The notes beneath the pieces are model-generated. The model ran no database searches, was not told where the DNA came from, and was given only the letters and a program-made list of their open reading frames with translations. Below are positions 7,266 through 16,129 of a DNA stretch of 64,000 nucleotides, piece after piece. The translations under genes were made by a program, and so were the position numbers. Source of the DNA: Chitinophaga filiformis (GTDB lineage: Bacteria; Bacteroidota; Bacteroidia; Chitinophagales; Chitinophagaceae); NCBI RefSeq assembly GCF_021646545.1, contig NZ_JAKIRP010000015.1, forward strand, positions 173,124 to 237,123. The letters are read 5' to 3'. The number at the start of each line of letters is the position of its first letter. Position 1 is the stretch's first letter.

Positions 7266-10127
7266 ATGAAACTGGTGAATATTCTTGAAACTTACGACAC
7301 TGCTTTACTCGATCAGTTGTCCGCCGACAAAATAGATGAGGCGATCAGTTTACGATTACCTCAATCAGTCATTGTTCAGGAGATAGTCTCAGCGCTAAGC
7401 TCTCAATCATACATCTCCGACAAGATCCTGTATGCCCGGCCGCCGGCCTTCGCTATATTGAACCTCATTCTGCAATCGCCATCTTTTATGGTGGAGATTG
7501 AAGGATTCCGGACCAGGGTACTGGAATATGTAAAGGAACTTACAGCAAGAGTGGCGCAGAACAATTATTCTCCTGGTAAGAACCCGGTGCTATATGTTAA
7601 GATATTGAAGAAGGCCATGGAAAATGATGGTATCATTGATAAAAGCGAGGTCGGCATTCTTGAATTAGTGAAGACTGAATTAGGCATATGGGACCGCGAG
7701 CATTTTGTACTAATGCATGATGCTTCTATCATTAGTCTCTGGGACATTGAGCAGGAATATTATCTGACAAGAAATTTCCTGCTGGCAACCGGTATTATGC
7801 TCACCCTCGATAACAAATACCTTATTGCCGATGAAGTGGCAATACAGGTTCGGAAGTCATTTGGTATTGAACTGATTGATGAAGCGTATAGAAGAATGTT
7901 GAATTGTTTTACACGCGAGGAACTGGCACAGGTACTTGCATATTATCACCTTAATGTAAGTGGATTAAAAGAAGTAATAGTTGGTCGCTTGCTTGACAGC
8001 ATGATACCGGCAGCTGACTTGCTGGGTGTCTTTCAGTTGGAAAAGTTGCGTGAGATCTGCCGGCAGGAGAATATTCCGATGGGAGCACTTAAAAGTGCTG
8101 TCATCGCCAATATTATTGAGTTCTTCGATCACGATAGGGATCTGCTCCCCGACAAGAACGAGCCTGGGCCCGTGTTGCCTCCTGAACCGGAAGTAAGAGA
8201 AATGGTTCCCGAAGTTTATGCCAGAGTACTGACACTACTTACAGGACAGCAATTGTATGACGTATTGCATCAGAATGGTCTCATGACCAGCGGTACGAAA
8301 GATGAGAAGGTAAAACGCATATTGGATAGCTACAAATCCGAGCGGTCCATATTTAATTTTCTTCGGAAAGATGATCTGTCTCAGTTATGTCGGAAGTTGA
8401 CATTACTGATATCCGGATCCAAGCAGGAACTGGTAGACCGGATCATTGATTATGTACCGTTCTCAGTTCAGGGTGATCTGCAGGTAAGTCAGGATACTCC
8501 AGACATAGCGGGTGTTCCACACCTTGCAGCTATATCTCAGACGCCGAAAATGCCTGTTTCAATGGATGCTCCGACCCTTCCGGTAAATTGGAATGAGATT
8601 GACACGCGATATCCTCATCTGGGACATGATGAGAAGATAATACTGGCAATATTAAAAGAGGCCAAATCCATTACAGAGCAGGACCTCTCAAGAATTGTAA
8701 CGAAGCATAAACTGGGTTGGTTCCTCCACAAGGCACACATGGCAGAATTAATTGCCAAATTAAAACGGGACGATAAGCCTTATATACAGATCAGAAGTGT
8801 ACAGAATAATAATATATATCAGTGGACATCCAATGACATCGCCGATGGACAGATCCTGGAGAAAAAATCGGCGAGGGACATCATTGATGCACTGCGTCAT
8901 GGTGTTGTGCCTAGGAATAACCTGGACCTGGTGATGGTCGGGCAGCAGACGGCCAGAGAACACCTCGCCGATATTCTATTTGAGGTCAATCAGAATAAGT
9001 CTCACTTTAAGTTCATCAGAGGGCAATACGGCGCAGGTAAAACGTTCCTGTGCTCCTGGCTCAAAGAGTTTGCCTTAAATAATGAGTTTGCGGTTTCGTC
9101 CATTAATATCAGCCACGATCAGCCTTTATCTGATCTGCCGGTTTTCTTTTCAGGAATGATCAACGGACTAAGAACGCCTGAGAAGACTGATTCAAGTGCT
9201 TTGGTGGACATACTCGAATCCTGGCTGCTCAATGTGCATAACAAGACTGCCAGAATGGAAGGTATAGATTTAACAAAGGAAGGAGCACATGAAGCCCTGA
9301 CCAGTATTGTTGAGAAATCTATTGAGGTAGAACTGGCCAATTTCAATGATATAGAACCCGGTTTTGCACAAGCCCTTCGAGCCTTTTACGATGGTAAGGT
9401 GAATGGCGATATGGAACTCGTGTCGAATGCAGTCGCCTGGATCATGGGAAGTCGGTCGCTTTCTTCTCAGGCTCTCCGAGACATTGGCGTAAAGGGCTCT
9501 TTGGAGGCCAATAATGTATTCCCCCGGATGCGCGCCATTCTCGAAATCATAAATGGTGCAAGGTATAAAGGATTGCTCCTTTTGGTAGATGAGCTCGAAT
9601 TGATCAGGAAGTTCCCACATGCCCGGCAACGTGAGCTTGCCCTGGAAACACTGCGTTTATTGATAGATGAAGCAGGAAGGAATGCCTTGCCCGGTGGTCT
9701 TGTCATATTCACTGGTACCGACGAGTTTTTTGAGGATGAACGCTATGGGTTAAAAAGCTACGAGGCCCTGGCAGACAGAGTGCTTACGCCCATTACTTAT
9801 GGAAAGTACAAGACTGTGCGCCAGCCGATTATCACTCTTGAAGCGCTGGATCCACAACGTTTGGCAAGCGTTATATTTAAAGTGCGTGACCTGTATGGTA
9901 TCGCTTATGGATGGGATGCAAGGCAGTTTGCAGATGATGAATCTATCTTAAAGCTGATTGGCGAATGGACAGTGTTCGGAGAAGAAAACATTGACCGGAA
10001 ACCAAGACCGATCCTGCGTGAGTTTATTCAGATGCTGGACCTCTGTGAAGAAAATAAAGGCATTAGCCTCTCTCAATTCCTGAAAAGATCAATGTTGGAG
10101 ATAGTATCTGAGCCGTCAAATAATTAG
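7266..10127 (+). CDS. TerB-like / 4x SAP / winged-helix / BrxD-like ATPase fusion
   Basis: A 953-residue protein with a dense domain layout. A TerB-like helical segment (about residues 105-190, with MENDGIIDKSEV) comes first. Four SAP-like helix-turn-helix repeats follow (about 215-245, 256-287, 325-356, 366-397), each with a Ser/Met-Gly-x-Lys turn; SAP repeats usually bind DNA. A winged-helix-like part (about 445-525) leads into an ATPase with Walker A GQYGAGKT (586-593) and Walker B LLLLVDELE (Asp775, Glu776). The ATPase resembles the BrxC/BrxD (formerly DUF2791) family. It lies 96 bases after the lipoprotein gene and 2 bases before the helicase, the same order as brxD-brxHI in some BREX loci. 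No pglX or pglZ gene is present. The ATPase call is firm; the repeat count is by eye. Confidence 0.85.
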   Translation: MKLVNILETYDTALLDQLSADKIDEAISLRLPQSVIVQEIVSALSSQSYISDKILYARPPAFAILNLILQSPSFMVEIEGFRTRVLEYVKELTARVAQNNYSPGKNPVLYVKILKKAMENDGIIDKSEVGILELVKTELGIWDREHFVLMHDASIISLWDIEQEYYLTRNFLLATGIMLTLDNKYLIADEVAIQVRKSFGIELIDEAYRRMLNCFTREELAQVLAYYHLNVSGLKEVIVGRLLDSMIPAADLLGVFQLEKLREICRQENIPMGALKSAVIANIIEFFDHDRDLLPDKNEPGPVLPPEPEVREMVPEVYARVLTLLTGQQLYDVLHQNGLMTSGTKDEKVKRILDSYKSERSIFNFLRKDDLSQLCRKLTLLISGSKQELVDRIIDYVPFSVQGDLQVSQDTPDIAGVPHLAAISQTPKMPVSMDAPTLPVNWNEIDTRYPHLGHDEKIILAILKEAKSITEQDLSRIVTKHKLGWFLHKAHMAELIAKLKRDDKPYIQIRSVQNNNIYQWTSNDIADGQILEKKSARDIIDALRHGVVPRNNLDLVMVGQQTAREHLADILFEVNQNKSHFKFIRGQYGAGKTFLCSWLKEFALNNEFAVSSINISHDQPLSDLPVFFSGMINGLRTPEKTDSSALVDILESWLLNVHNKTARMEGIDLTKEGAHEALTSIVEKSIEVELANFNDIEPGFAQALRAFYDGKVNGDMELVSNAVAWIMGSRSLSSQALRDIGVKGSLEANNVFPRMRAILEIINGARYKGLLLLVDELELIRKFPHARQRELALETLRLLIDEAGRNALPGGLVIFTGTDEFFEDERYGLKSYEALADRVLTPITYGKYKTVRQPIITLEALDPQRLASVIFKVRDLYGIAYGWDARQFADDESILKLIGEWTVFGEENIDRKPRPILREFIQMLDLCEENKGISLSQFLKRSMLEIVSEPSNN

Positions 10128-10129
10128 TC

Positions 10130-12271
10130 ATGTCATTCCATAAATTACATCCAAGACTACAGGACTTTGTCAAGGATCAGAAGTGGGGCGGGTTAACGGA
10201 AATTCAGGAGAAAGCGTTTGATCCCATATTTCAAGGTAGAAGTTGTGTTATTGAAGCGCCTACTTCTGGTGGTAAAACAGAGGCAGTGCTCTTTCCGTTG
10301 TTAACCAGAATTGCCGCCCGGAAAACCTCCGGTTTTAAAGTACTATATATAGCACCTCTCAAAGCCTTGTTGAATGACCTGGAGCTCAGAGTACTGCCAT
10401 ATGCTAAAAGGTGTTATATGGAGGCGTTTAAGTGGCATGGCGATGTAAGCCAGGGCGACAAGGTCCGGCAAATGAACTTCCCTTCAGACATTCTCTTAAC
10501 TACTCCTGAATCTATAGAAGCGATTTTACTCAGACGAGGAAACTGGAGAGCGGTGTTTAGCAGCCTTGAAACGATTGTGATAGATGAAGCCCACTATTTT
10601 GCGCTGACAGAGAGGGGATCACACCTGATGTCGCTCCTGGCAAGACTTGGAGAGTGTCTCCCGAATGAACCGCAAAGAATTGCCGTTACTGCAACAATTG
10701 GAAATCCGGAGGGCTTGTTACGTTGGATGATGGGAGGCCGATCTGGCGGCGAGTGTATCAGGTCTGAAGGAAAGCATGCCAAAGAAAAGGATTTTGAGAT
10801 CCGGTTTTTTGTAGAAGATGGCCAGGAACTGCAACGTGACCTCTATAATCTATTGTTGAGGAAAAGGTCCATCGTTTTTGATCGGTCGAGAACCGGTACG
10901 GAGGATACCGCTGCCCGTATTAATCAATATAACCAGGAAAATCCAGGCCCATTTCCCGTTAAAGTGAAAACACATCATTCTTCTGTGAGTAAGCGGTTGA
11001 GAGAAGATGCTGAAGGTGCTATCAAGAAAGCGTCCGGTGAATCATTGAATGCTATCATCAGTACATCGACGCTGGAGCTGGGGATCGATATTGGCGAACT
11101 TGACCAGATTGTGCAGATCGGGGGATTGAATAGTTCCGGTTCATTTTTGCAGCGTGTCGGCAGAACCGGCCGTAGAGAGGGGCGGGCTCAAGTTTTCCGG
11201 GGCTTATGTTCCGAGGTAGATGAACTGGTCTTATTGACAGGTTGCGTCAGCCTGGGATTAAAAGGGCGCTCGGAAGCGATTTTGCTTCCTCAAAGGGCTT
11301 TTCACATTCTTGCTCACCAGGTTATTTCCTATTGTATTCAGAACGCAGGAGCAACCGCTGAACAGGTCTGGGTGCCACTCTCTAAAGCATTCTGTTTCTC
11401 AAAGATCACGAGGGACGAATTTGATTTACTGATAAAGCACATGGTACAGGAGGAATATCTAAGGCTTGTAAATGGCGATGTGTTATTAACAGGAGATAGA
11501 AGTGAGAGGGAATTCCTCCGCGCAAACTACCGGAGATTATTTGCCATTTTTGACACCGGCCCTATTTACAACGTTGTAGACGGAAAAAAGGTGATCGGAA
11601 CGCTCGACTCAGAGTTCGCCAGGACGCAGCAACTGCCATTTATTTTTGTTCTTGGCGGGCAAGAATGGAACACACTTAAAATAGAACATGAACAGCAGCA
11701 GATCATGGTGGAGAAGAATGAAACGGGGATCGCACCTAAGTGGAATACGTATAATAATCCGGACATTCCTTTCGAACTGGCGCAGGAAGTTGGCCGGCTT
11801 CTGATGGGTGAGGAGAAGCTCGAATTTCTCGACTTTTGGGCTCATACAATGATCCGGTCACAGAGAGATGAACACCGCTACCTGCGGTGGGAAAGCGAAA
11901 AATGGATTATGGAAGCAGCTGCCGGGACCGGGAAAATTCATTTGTGGACTTTTGCAGGAGACAGGATCAACAGGACGCTCCATACCTTCTTAAAGTCCCG
12001 GTCTGGAGGAGAGGGCAGTTATGACTACCAAAAAGTGGTGTTGGAAATGAATAAAATGCCAATTGAAGTAGCTCACGAACTTATTGTAAGCCTTAGATCG
12101 CATGCAGAAGGTGAAATATTAGACATTCTCGAAAGCTGCACCGCTTCCAGGTGGTTTTCAAAGTTTTCAGCCTGTTTACCAGATACATTGTCCAGGAGGA
12201 CAATTATCGAAAAAGGGATGGACGTAACAGGACTTATTCGTGAACTCAACAAGGTAACAATTGACTGGTAA
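10130..12271 (+). CDS. Lhr-like / BrxHI-like superfamily 2 DEAH helicase
   Basis: A 713-residue DNA helicase. Motif I is APTSGGKT (residues 43-50), motif II is DEAH (152-155), motif III is TATIGN (187-192) and motif VI is QRVGRTGRR (341-349), so both RecA folds are intact. The region after 400 looks like the winged-helix and C-terminal part of Lhr-type helicases, but the protein is much shorter than full Lhr. BrxHI of BREX loci and other defence helicases share this build. The ATG is 2 bases after the stop of the BrxD-like gene, indicating one translational unit. It likely unwinds or translocates on nucleic acid for the neighbouring ATPase. It is the last plus-strand gene of the island. Confidence 0.88.
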   Translation: MSFHKLHPRLQDFVKDQKWGGLTEIQEKAFDPIFQGRSCVIEAPTSGGKTEAVLFPLLTRIAARKTSGFKVLYIAPLKALLNDLELRVLPYAKRCYMEAFKWHGDVSQGDKVRQMNFPSDILLTTPESIEAILLRRGNWRAVFSSLETIVIDEAHYFALTERGSHLMSLLARLGECLPNEPQRIAVTATIGNPEGLLRWMMGGRSGGECIRSEGKHAKEKDFEIRFFVEDGQELQRDLYNLLLRKRSIVFDRSRTGTEDTAARINQYNQENPGPFPVKVKTHHSSVSKRLREDAEGAIKKASGESLNAIISTSTLELGIDIGELDQIVQIGGLNSSGSFLQRVGRTGRREGRAQVFRGLCSEVDELVLLTGCVSLGLKGRSEAILLPQRAFHILAHQVISYCIQNAGATAEQVWVPLSKAFCFSKITRDEFDLLIKHMVQEEYLRLVNGDVLLTGDRSEREFLRANYRRLFAIFDTGPIYNVVDGKKVIGTLDSEFARTQQLPFIFVLGGQEWNTLKIEHEQQQIMVEKNETGIAPKWNTYNNPDIPFELAQEVGRLLMGEEKLEFLDFWAHTMIRSQRDEHRYLRWESEKWIMEAAAGTGKIHLWTFAGDRINRTLHTFLKSRSGGEGSYDYQKVVLEMNKMPIEVAHELIVSLRSHAEGEILDILESCTASRWFSKFSACLPDTLSRRTIIEKGMDVTGLIRELNKVTIDW

Positions 12272-12403
12272 TCTACCGGTAAATACAAAACACTTCCCCG
12301 CGCATAGTGGCCACACGTACACCTGAAAACAATCTTTACATTACACCTTCCTTTCTACGCTTGGTTGCGACTCCTCCACATGATAAGACACGCACATGTA
12401 AGC

Positions 12404-12805
12404 TTAGTGTACTGATATATGCAACAGATGAGTCAGCAAATGTACCAGGTCGCTAAACTTTGAGGGCTTGGTAATAAAGTCGACGGCACCGAGACGGCGC
12501 ATTTCTTCATTGTCATCATCCAGCTTGGATGTTGTAAAGATAACGACAGGTATGTCGGCAAATCGTTCCTGCTGCTTTAATTTAATGAGACATTGCTTAC
12601 CATTGAGTTTGGGCATATTGAGGTCAAGAAATATAACATCAGGTGTTGGAGTATTCACTACATTTAACAATTGGAGTGCTTCATAACCATTACCGGCACT
12701 CAGGCAGCATATGTGATTGTCTATTTCCTGCAGCGCTTCTACGAACATTTCTACATCATCTGGATCGTCGTCGGCGATAAGGACAGTTTTGGCTTTTGTA
12801 AGCAT
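12404..12805 (-). CDS. single-domain response regulator receiver
   Basis: A 133-residue stand-alone CheY-like receiver: acidic pocket ADDDPDD near residue 11, phospho-acceptor Asp61 in IFLDLNMP, a conserved Thr in FTTSK and Lys in ITKPSKF. No output domain follows. Receivers of this subtype (with Asn-Met-Pro after the Asp) typically work in phosphorelays or with hybrid kinases lacking their own receiver. The gene is convergent with the helicase and is preceded, on its own strand, by the Crp gene and a terminator, so it is probably transcribed alone. The upstream region is A/T-rich. Confidence 0.92.
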   Translation of the reverse strand: MLTKAKTVLIADDDPDDVEMFVEALQEIDNHICCLSAGNGYEALQLLNVVNTPTPDVIFLDLNMPKLNGKQCLIKLKQQERFADIPVVIFTTSKLDDDNEEMRRLGAVDFITKPSKFSDLVHLLTHLLHISVH

Positions 12806-12937
12806 AGATAGTAAGTACGGAGTTAGTTTAATTTAATTAATTAGTTAATTTGGCTTGTGGGGAATATGTAACTTAGTGTTTGCATTCTCCTAGTATACAG
12901 TACATTTAAGGCCATTGCCATTATGCGTGAAAATACA

Positions 12938-12969
12938 AAAAATAGACCAGCAACGGGGGTGAGTGCTGG
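12938..12969 (-). terminator. intrinsic terminator of the first Crp/Fnr gene
   Basis: On the minus strand CCAGCA (complement of 12964-12969) pairs with TGCTGG (complement of 12947-12952), followed by TCTA and a run of six T (complement of 12938-12943). It lies just after the Crp gene stop at 12982. Confidence 0.6.
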
Positions 12970-12981
12970 CATGTCATAACA

Positions 12982-13698
12982 TCATCCGGGAATACCATAA
13001 CCAGACAGCCTGATCAGCTCCTTTACATCTGTAATCCAGATCTTTCTTCCCTGTGAGTTCAGAATGCCCGCGGCTTTGAATTCCGTGAGGATCCTGACGA
13101 TATTTTCCGTACCGGTACCAACTATATTGGCAAGGTCGCTACGGGAAAGATTGATCACTATTTCTCCTCCAGGCACTGTTTCCGCTTTAAATTTCTCGCG
13201 TAACACAATCAATGCAATGGCCAGTCTTTCCTTCACCGAACGGTGTGCAAATACAGAAATGCTGTTTGTCAGTACAGTAAATTCATGACTGAGTGCTTTC
13301 AGCAGCCTCCGGGGTAATACGCTGGACCTTTCCAGTACAGCTATAAAGTCTTCTTTGGGGATAAATGAAATGATGCTGTCTTCCAATGTGGCGGCAGAAT
13401 CGGGGTAATGTTCCTCCGCCAGAATAGCGTGATACCCGATTAATTCTCCGGTGTTGGCCACATATATGATCTGTTCCCTGTCGTTCTGGTCCACCTGGTA
13501 TTTCTTCACTTTACCCTTTTTGATAAAGAAAATACCCGAAGCCACAGCCCCCTCCCTGAAAATGATCTCCCCCTTACCATATCGCTGTTCGTGCATATGG
13601 GAATAGAGATCTGCCCGCTCATCGTCCGGCAGATTGTTCAAAATGGAGTGCGATTTAAAATTCCATTTGTCAATAGGAAACAGACCCGCTAAACTCAT
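12982..13698 (-). CDS. Crp/Fnr-family transcription regulator, copy 1
   Basis: A 238-residue regulator. Start at 13698 (MSLAGLFPIDKW) is chosen because it matches the paralogue's start. Residues 20-140 form a cyclic-nucleotide-binding-like beta barrel with KGKVKKYQVD and GELIGYHAIL. Residues 160-225 form a winged helix with recognition region SRSDLANIVGTGTENIVRIL. No [Fe-S] cysteine cluster of Fnr is present. It is closely related to the second regulator at 14642-15349; both contain FPIDKW near the N-terminus and IPKEDF. It is divergently arranged with the first methyltransferase gene, with a 6-10-6 inverted repeat between them that could be its operator. The effector is unknown. Confidence 0.92.
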   Translation of the reverse strand: MSLAGLFPIDKWNFKSHSILNNLPDDERADLYSHMHEQRYGKGEIIFREGAVASGIFFIKKGKVKKYQVDQNDREQIIYVANTGELIGYHAILAEEHYPDSAATLEDSIISFIPKEDFIAVLERSSVLPRRLLKALSHEFTVLTNSISVFAHRSVKERLAIALIVLREKFKAETVPGGEIVINLSRSDLANIVGTGTENIVRILTEFKAAGILNSQGRKIWITDVKELIRLSGYGIPG

Positions 13699-13799
13699 AG
13701 TAATAAGCCCATGTAATGAAAAGTGATCTTTTGCAGTTTTTTTATTGAAAAGTATCAGTGAAATCAACTGGTATCAAAGGTACCTTCGCAATGTGAAAA

Positions 13800-13821
13800 T
13801 ATCAACTGTCAGTAATTGATA
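13800..13821. promoter_or_regulatory. inverted repeat, candidate Crp/Fnr operator
   Basis: TATCAA (13800-13805), ten bases, then TTGATA (13816-13821): a perfect 6-10-6 inverted repeat in the divergent promoter region between the first Crp gene and the first methyltransferase. The half sites resemble the Fnr half site TTGAT, though the spacing is wider than the classical Fnr box. The regulator assignment is inference. Confidence 0.45.
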
Positions 13822-13849
13822 ATGCGCCAATTTACCAATTGATCATAAA

Positions 13850-14443
13850 ATGGGAAATGCAATAATGAGACCGACATGGTTCATGGCAGATGCCTCATTC
13901 GACTGGTTATATCCGGAAAGAATCCAACAGATGTCCCGCAGGCACTGGACGCCGATGCGCATCGCGAAGAAAGCTGCCGGCTTTCTGGCGGAAGAAGGGA
14001 AGAAGGTACTCGATATAGGAAGTGGCGTGGGCAAATTTACTCTTATAGGCGCTCATTATTATCCCCGGTCGTTTTTTTACGGCGTAGAACAGAGGAGCGA
14101 ACTGCATCATTATGCACTCGCAGCACAGGAATATACAAAAACGGAGAATGCGGCTTTCATTAATCTGAACTTCACACAGGTGAACCTTGCTGCGTATGAT
14201 CACTTTTACTTTTACAATGCCTTCTTTGAGAATTTAGCTACCAGGGACACGATAGATCATCATATTGAATATTCCGATAGCTTATATCAGTATTATTCGC
14301 GTTACCTGTACAGAGAGCTGGACAGGAAACCTGCGGGAACCAGACTGGTGACTTACCATAGCCTTCACGATGAAATACCACCCGCTTACCGGCTGGTAGA
14401 AACCTCTGCAGACTTTTTCCTGAAAATGTGGGTGAAAAGATAG
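13850..14443 (+). CDS. class I SAM-dependent methyltransferase, copy 1
   Basis: A 197-residue methyltransferase with motif I LDIGSGVGKF (about residues 54-63), an acidic strand-2 end in YGVEQR (77-82) and a YDHFYFYNAFFEN segment in the motif IV region. It has a short N-terminal helical part and a conserved C-terminal LKMWVKR. The substrate is unknown; the motif I and motif II spacing resembles DOT1-like and small-molecule methyltransferases. A close paralogue lies at 15366-15971. It is divergent from Crp copy 1 and on the same strand as Crp copy 2, so it could be controlled by either. Confidence 0.88.
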   Translation: MGNAIMRPTWFMADASFDWLYPERIQQMSRRHWTPMRIAKKAAGFLAEEGKKVLDIGSGVGKFTLIGAHYYPRSFFYGVEQRSELHHYALAAQEYTKTENAAFINLNFTQVNLAAYDHFYFYNAFFENLATRDTIDHHIEYSDSLYQYYSRYLYRELDRKPAGTRLVTYHSLHDEIPPAYRLVETSADFFLKMWVKR

Positions 14444-14641
14444 TTATCAGAAACCAACCTCAGTTATCTGCATCCATGCATATTACATACTCGAAAGGTT
14501 AGACAAGGCAGATATGGCGTTTGCGAATAGCATTACGCTATCTCTAACTTGAACAATAGGAGAGAGGGGGTACTTCAGTGCTCCCTTAACTTATTCAGGC
14601 CGTCCATAGGGGTTGCTTTTAAAATAGTAACTTGTGCACCT

Positions 14642-15349
14642 ATGAGTATCCGGGATAAGTTTCCAATTGATAAATGGGATTTTAAAAGTGAGTCCATCCT
14701 GGCCGATCTGCCACCTGCGGTATATGAGATGCTGACAGCTCATATGAGTGAAAAGGTTTATCAGAAGAATGAGCAGGTCTTCAGGGAAGGGATGTATCCC
14801 TCCGGAATATTCTATATCACCAAAGGCAAGGTCAAAAAATATAAAGTAGACAAGGAAGGCAAGGAACAGATCATTTACATCGCCAACACAGGACAACTGA
14901 TCGGCTATCATGCTATCTTATCAGAAGAGAGATACCCGGACTCCGCTACTGTGATAGAAGAAAGTACGCTTGCCTTTATTCCCAAAGAAGATTTTCTGAA
15001 CACTCTCGATCGTTCACCCTTGCTCAACAACAGGCTGCTCAAAACTTTAAGCCACGAATTTGCCGTACTGGCCAATAGTCTTACAATGTTTGCCCGGAAA
15101 ACAGTGCGCGAAAGACTGGCCCTGCAGCTGATCGTTATGCGTGAAAAATATAAGGTCAATTACGTGGAAGGGATGCCCATTGAAATAGACATCAGCCGTG
15201 AAGACCTGGCGAGCCTCGTGGGGACTGCACGCGAGAATGTGGTACGGGTGCTGACGGAATTTAAAGAGAATAATATCCTGGAAACAAAAGGCAGAAAGAT
15301 CGTCATAAAGGACGTCAATCAGCTGATCGCAATAGCTAACTATAAGTAA
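14642..15349 (+). CDS. Crp/Fnr-family transcription regulator, copy 2
   Basis: A 235-residue paralogue of the regulator at 12982-13698, with the same layout: effector-binding barrel (about residues 20-140; KGKVKKYKVD, GQLIGYHAIL) and a winged helix (about 160-225; SREDLASLVGTARENVVRVL). Start at 14642 (MSIRDKFPIDKW) is preferred over an in-frame ATG at 14549, since the extra 31 residues have no match in the paralogue. It lies 198 bases after methyltransferase copy 1 and is convergent with methyltransferase copy 2, 16 bases away. The recognition helix differs from copy 1 (Ala-Arg-Glu for Gly-Thr-Glu), so the targets may overlap only partly. Confidence 0.92.
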   Translation: MSIRDKFPIDKWDFKSESILADLPPAVYEMLTAHMSEKVYQKNEQVFREGMYPSGIFYITKGKVKKYKVDKEGKEQIIYIANTGQLIGYHAILSEERYPDSATVIEESTLAFIPKEDFLNTLDRSPLLNNRLLKTLSHEFAVLANSLTMFARKTVRERLALQLIVMREKYKVNYVEGMPIEIDISREDLASLVGTARENVVRVLTEFKENNILETKGRKIVIKDVNQLIAIANYK

Positions 15350-15365
15350 CCCTTATTGGCTGTTA

Positions 15366-15971
15366 TCAGCGCTTTACCCACATTTTCAGCAGAAAATCGA
15401 CCGTGGCATCCACCAGTTGATAACTGGGTGGTATTTCGTCTTCCAGGCTATGAAATGTAACTAAGCGGGTGCCGCTTGGCTTACTGTCCAATCCTTTAAA
15501 CATATAGCGGGCATAGTAATTATACAGGCTGGTGGAGTATTCTATCTGCTGGTCAATCTGTCCGTCCTCCACCAGGTTCTCGAAAAACGCGTTGTAAAAA
15601 TAAAAGTGATCGAAGTCCTCAAAATCTATCTGTGTAAAATTGCCATGGATAAACTCGACATTTTTTGCTGCTGTTAATTCTTTGGCTGCACGGGCGAAAT
15701 GATACAGCTCTTTTCGCTGTTCTACCCCATAAAACCGGGCTTCCGGGAAATGATATCCGCCAATAAGGCAAAACTTGCCAACGCCACTGCCAATGTCGAG
15801 GATCCTGTTTCCTTCTCCGGCAGCCAGGAAACCGGCAGATCTTTTCGCTACCTCCATTGGCGTCCAGTGCTGCATGGAGAGTTTCTGTATTCTTTGCGGA
15901 TATAACCAGTCAAACGCGGCATCACTCACATACCAGGAGGATGCAGATGTAATATTTCTAATGTTTCCCAT
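15366..15971 (-). CDS. class I SAM-dependent methyltransferase, copy 2
   Basis: A 201-residue paralogue of the protein at 13850-14443. It shares the FDWLYP-QRIQ N-terminus, motif I LDIGSGVGKF, YGVEQRKEL, DHFYFYNAFFENL and the same C-terminal LLKMWVKR. It is convergent with Crp copy 2. The substrate is unknown. Together with copy 1 and the two regulators it forms two duplicated regulator/methyltransferase pairs whose internal orientations differ. An inverted repeat at 15999-16020 just upstream of its start could be an operator. Confidence 0.88.
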   Translation of the reverse strand: MGNIRNITSASSWYVSDAAFDWLYPQRIQKLSMQHWTPMEVAKRSAGFLAAGEGNRILDIGSGVGKFCLIGGYHFPEARFYGVEQRKELYHFARAAKELTAAKNVEFIHGNFTQIDFEDFDHFYFYNAFFENLVEDGQIDQQIEYSTSLYNYYARYMFKGLDSKPSGTRLVTFHSLEDEIPPSYQLVDATVDFLLKMWVKR

Positions 15972-15998
15972 GTTGGCGCTTAGTCACAATTAAAGATA

Positions 15999-16020
15999 TT
16001 TCATCCGCCTGCGAATGAAA
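15999..16020. promoter_or_regulatory. 6-10-6 inverted repeat upstream of methyltransferase copy 2
   Basis: TTTCAT (15999-16004), ten bases, ATGAAA (16015-16020). It has the same geometry as the repeat at 13800-13821 but different half sites, and sits 28 bases upstream of the start codon. A role as operator is only possible. Confidence 0.3.
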
Positions 16021-16129
16021 CATCATTTGGCGCTACAAAGTTAGTGGTGGATGACTTCGGTCAGACTGATACTTTTCAATAAAAAAGCTGCAAAATGTCA
16101 CTTCCCGTCGCTTTGGCGAGCATGTGACC

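Noticed and set aside
7266..12271. A complete BREX system
   Set aside because: Only the BrxD-like and BrxHI-like genes are present; no PglX methyltransferase, PglZ, BrxA, BrxB or BrxC-length protein lies in the window.
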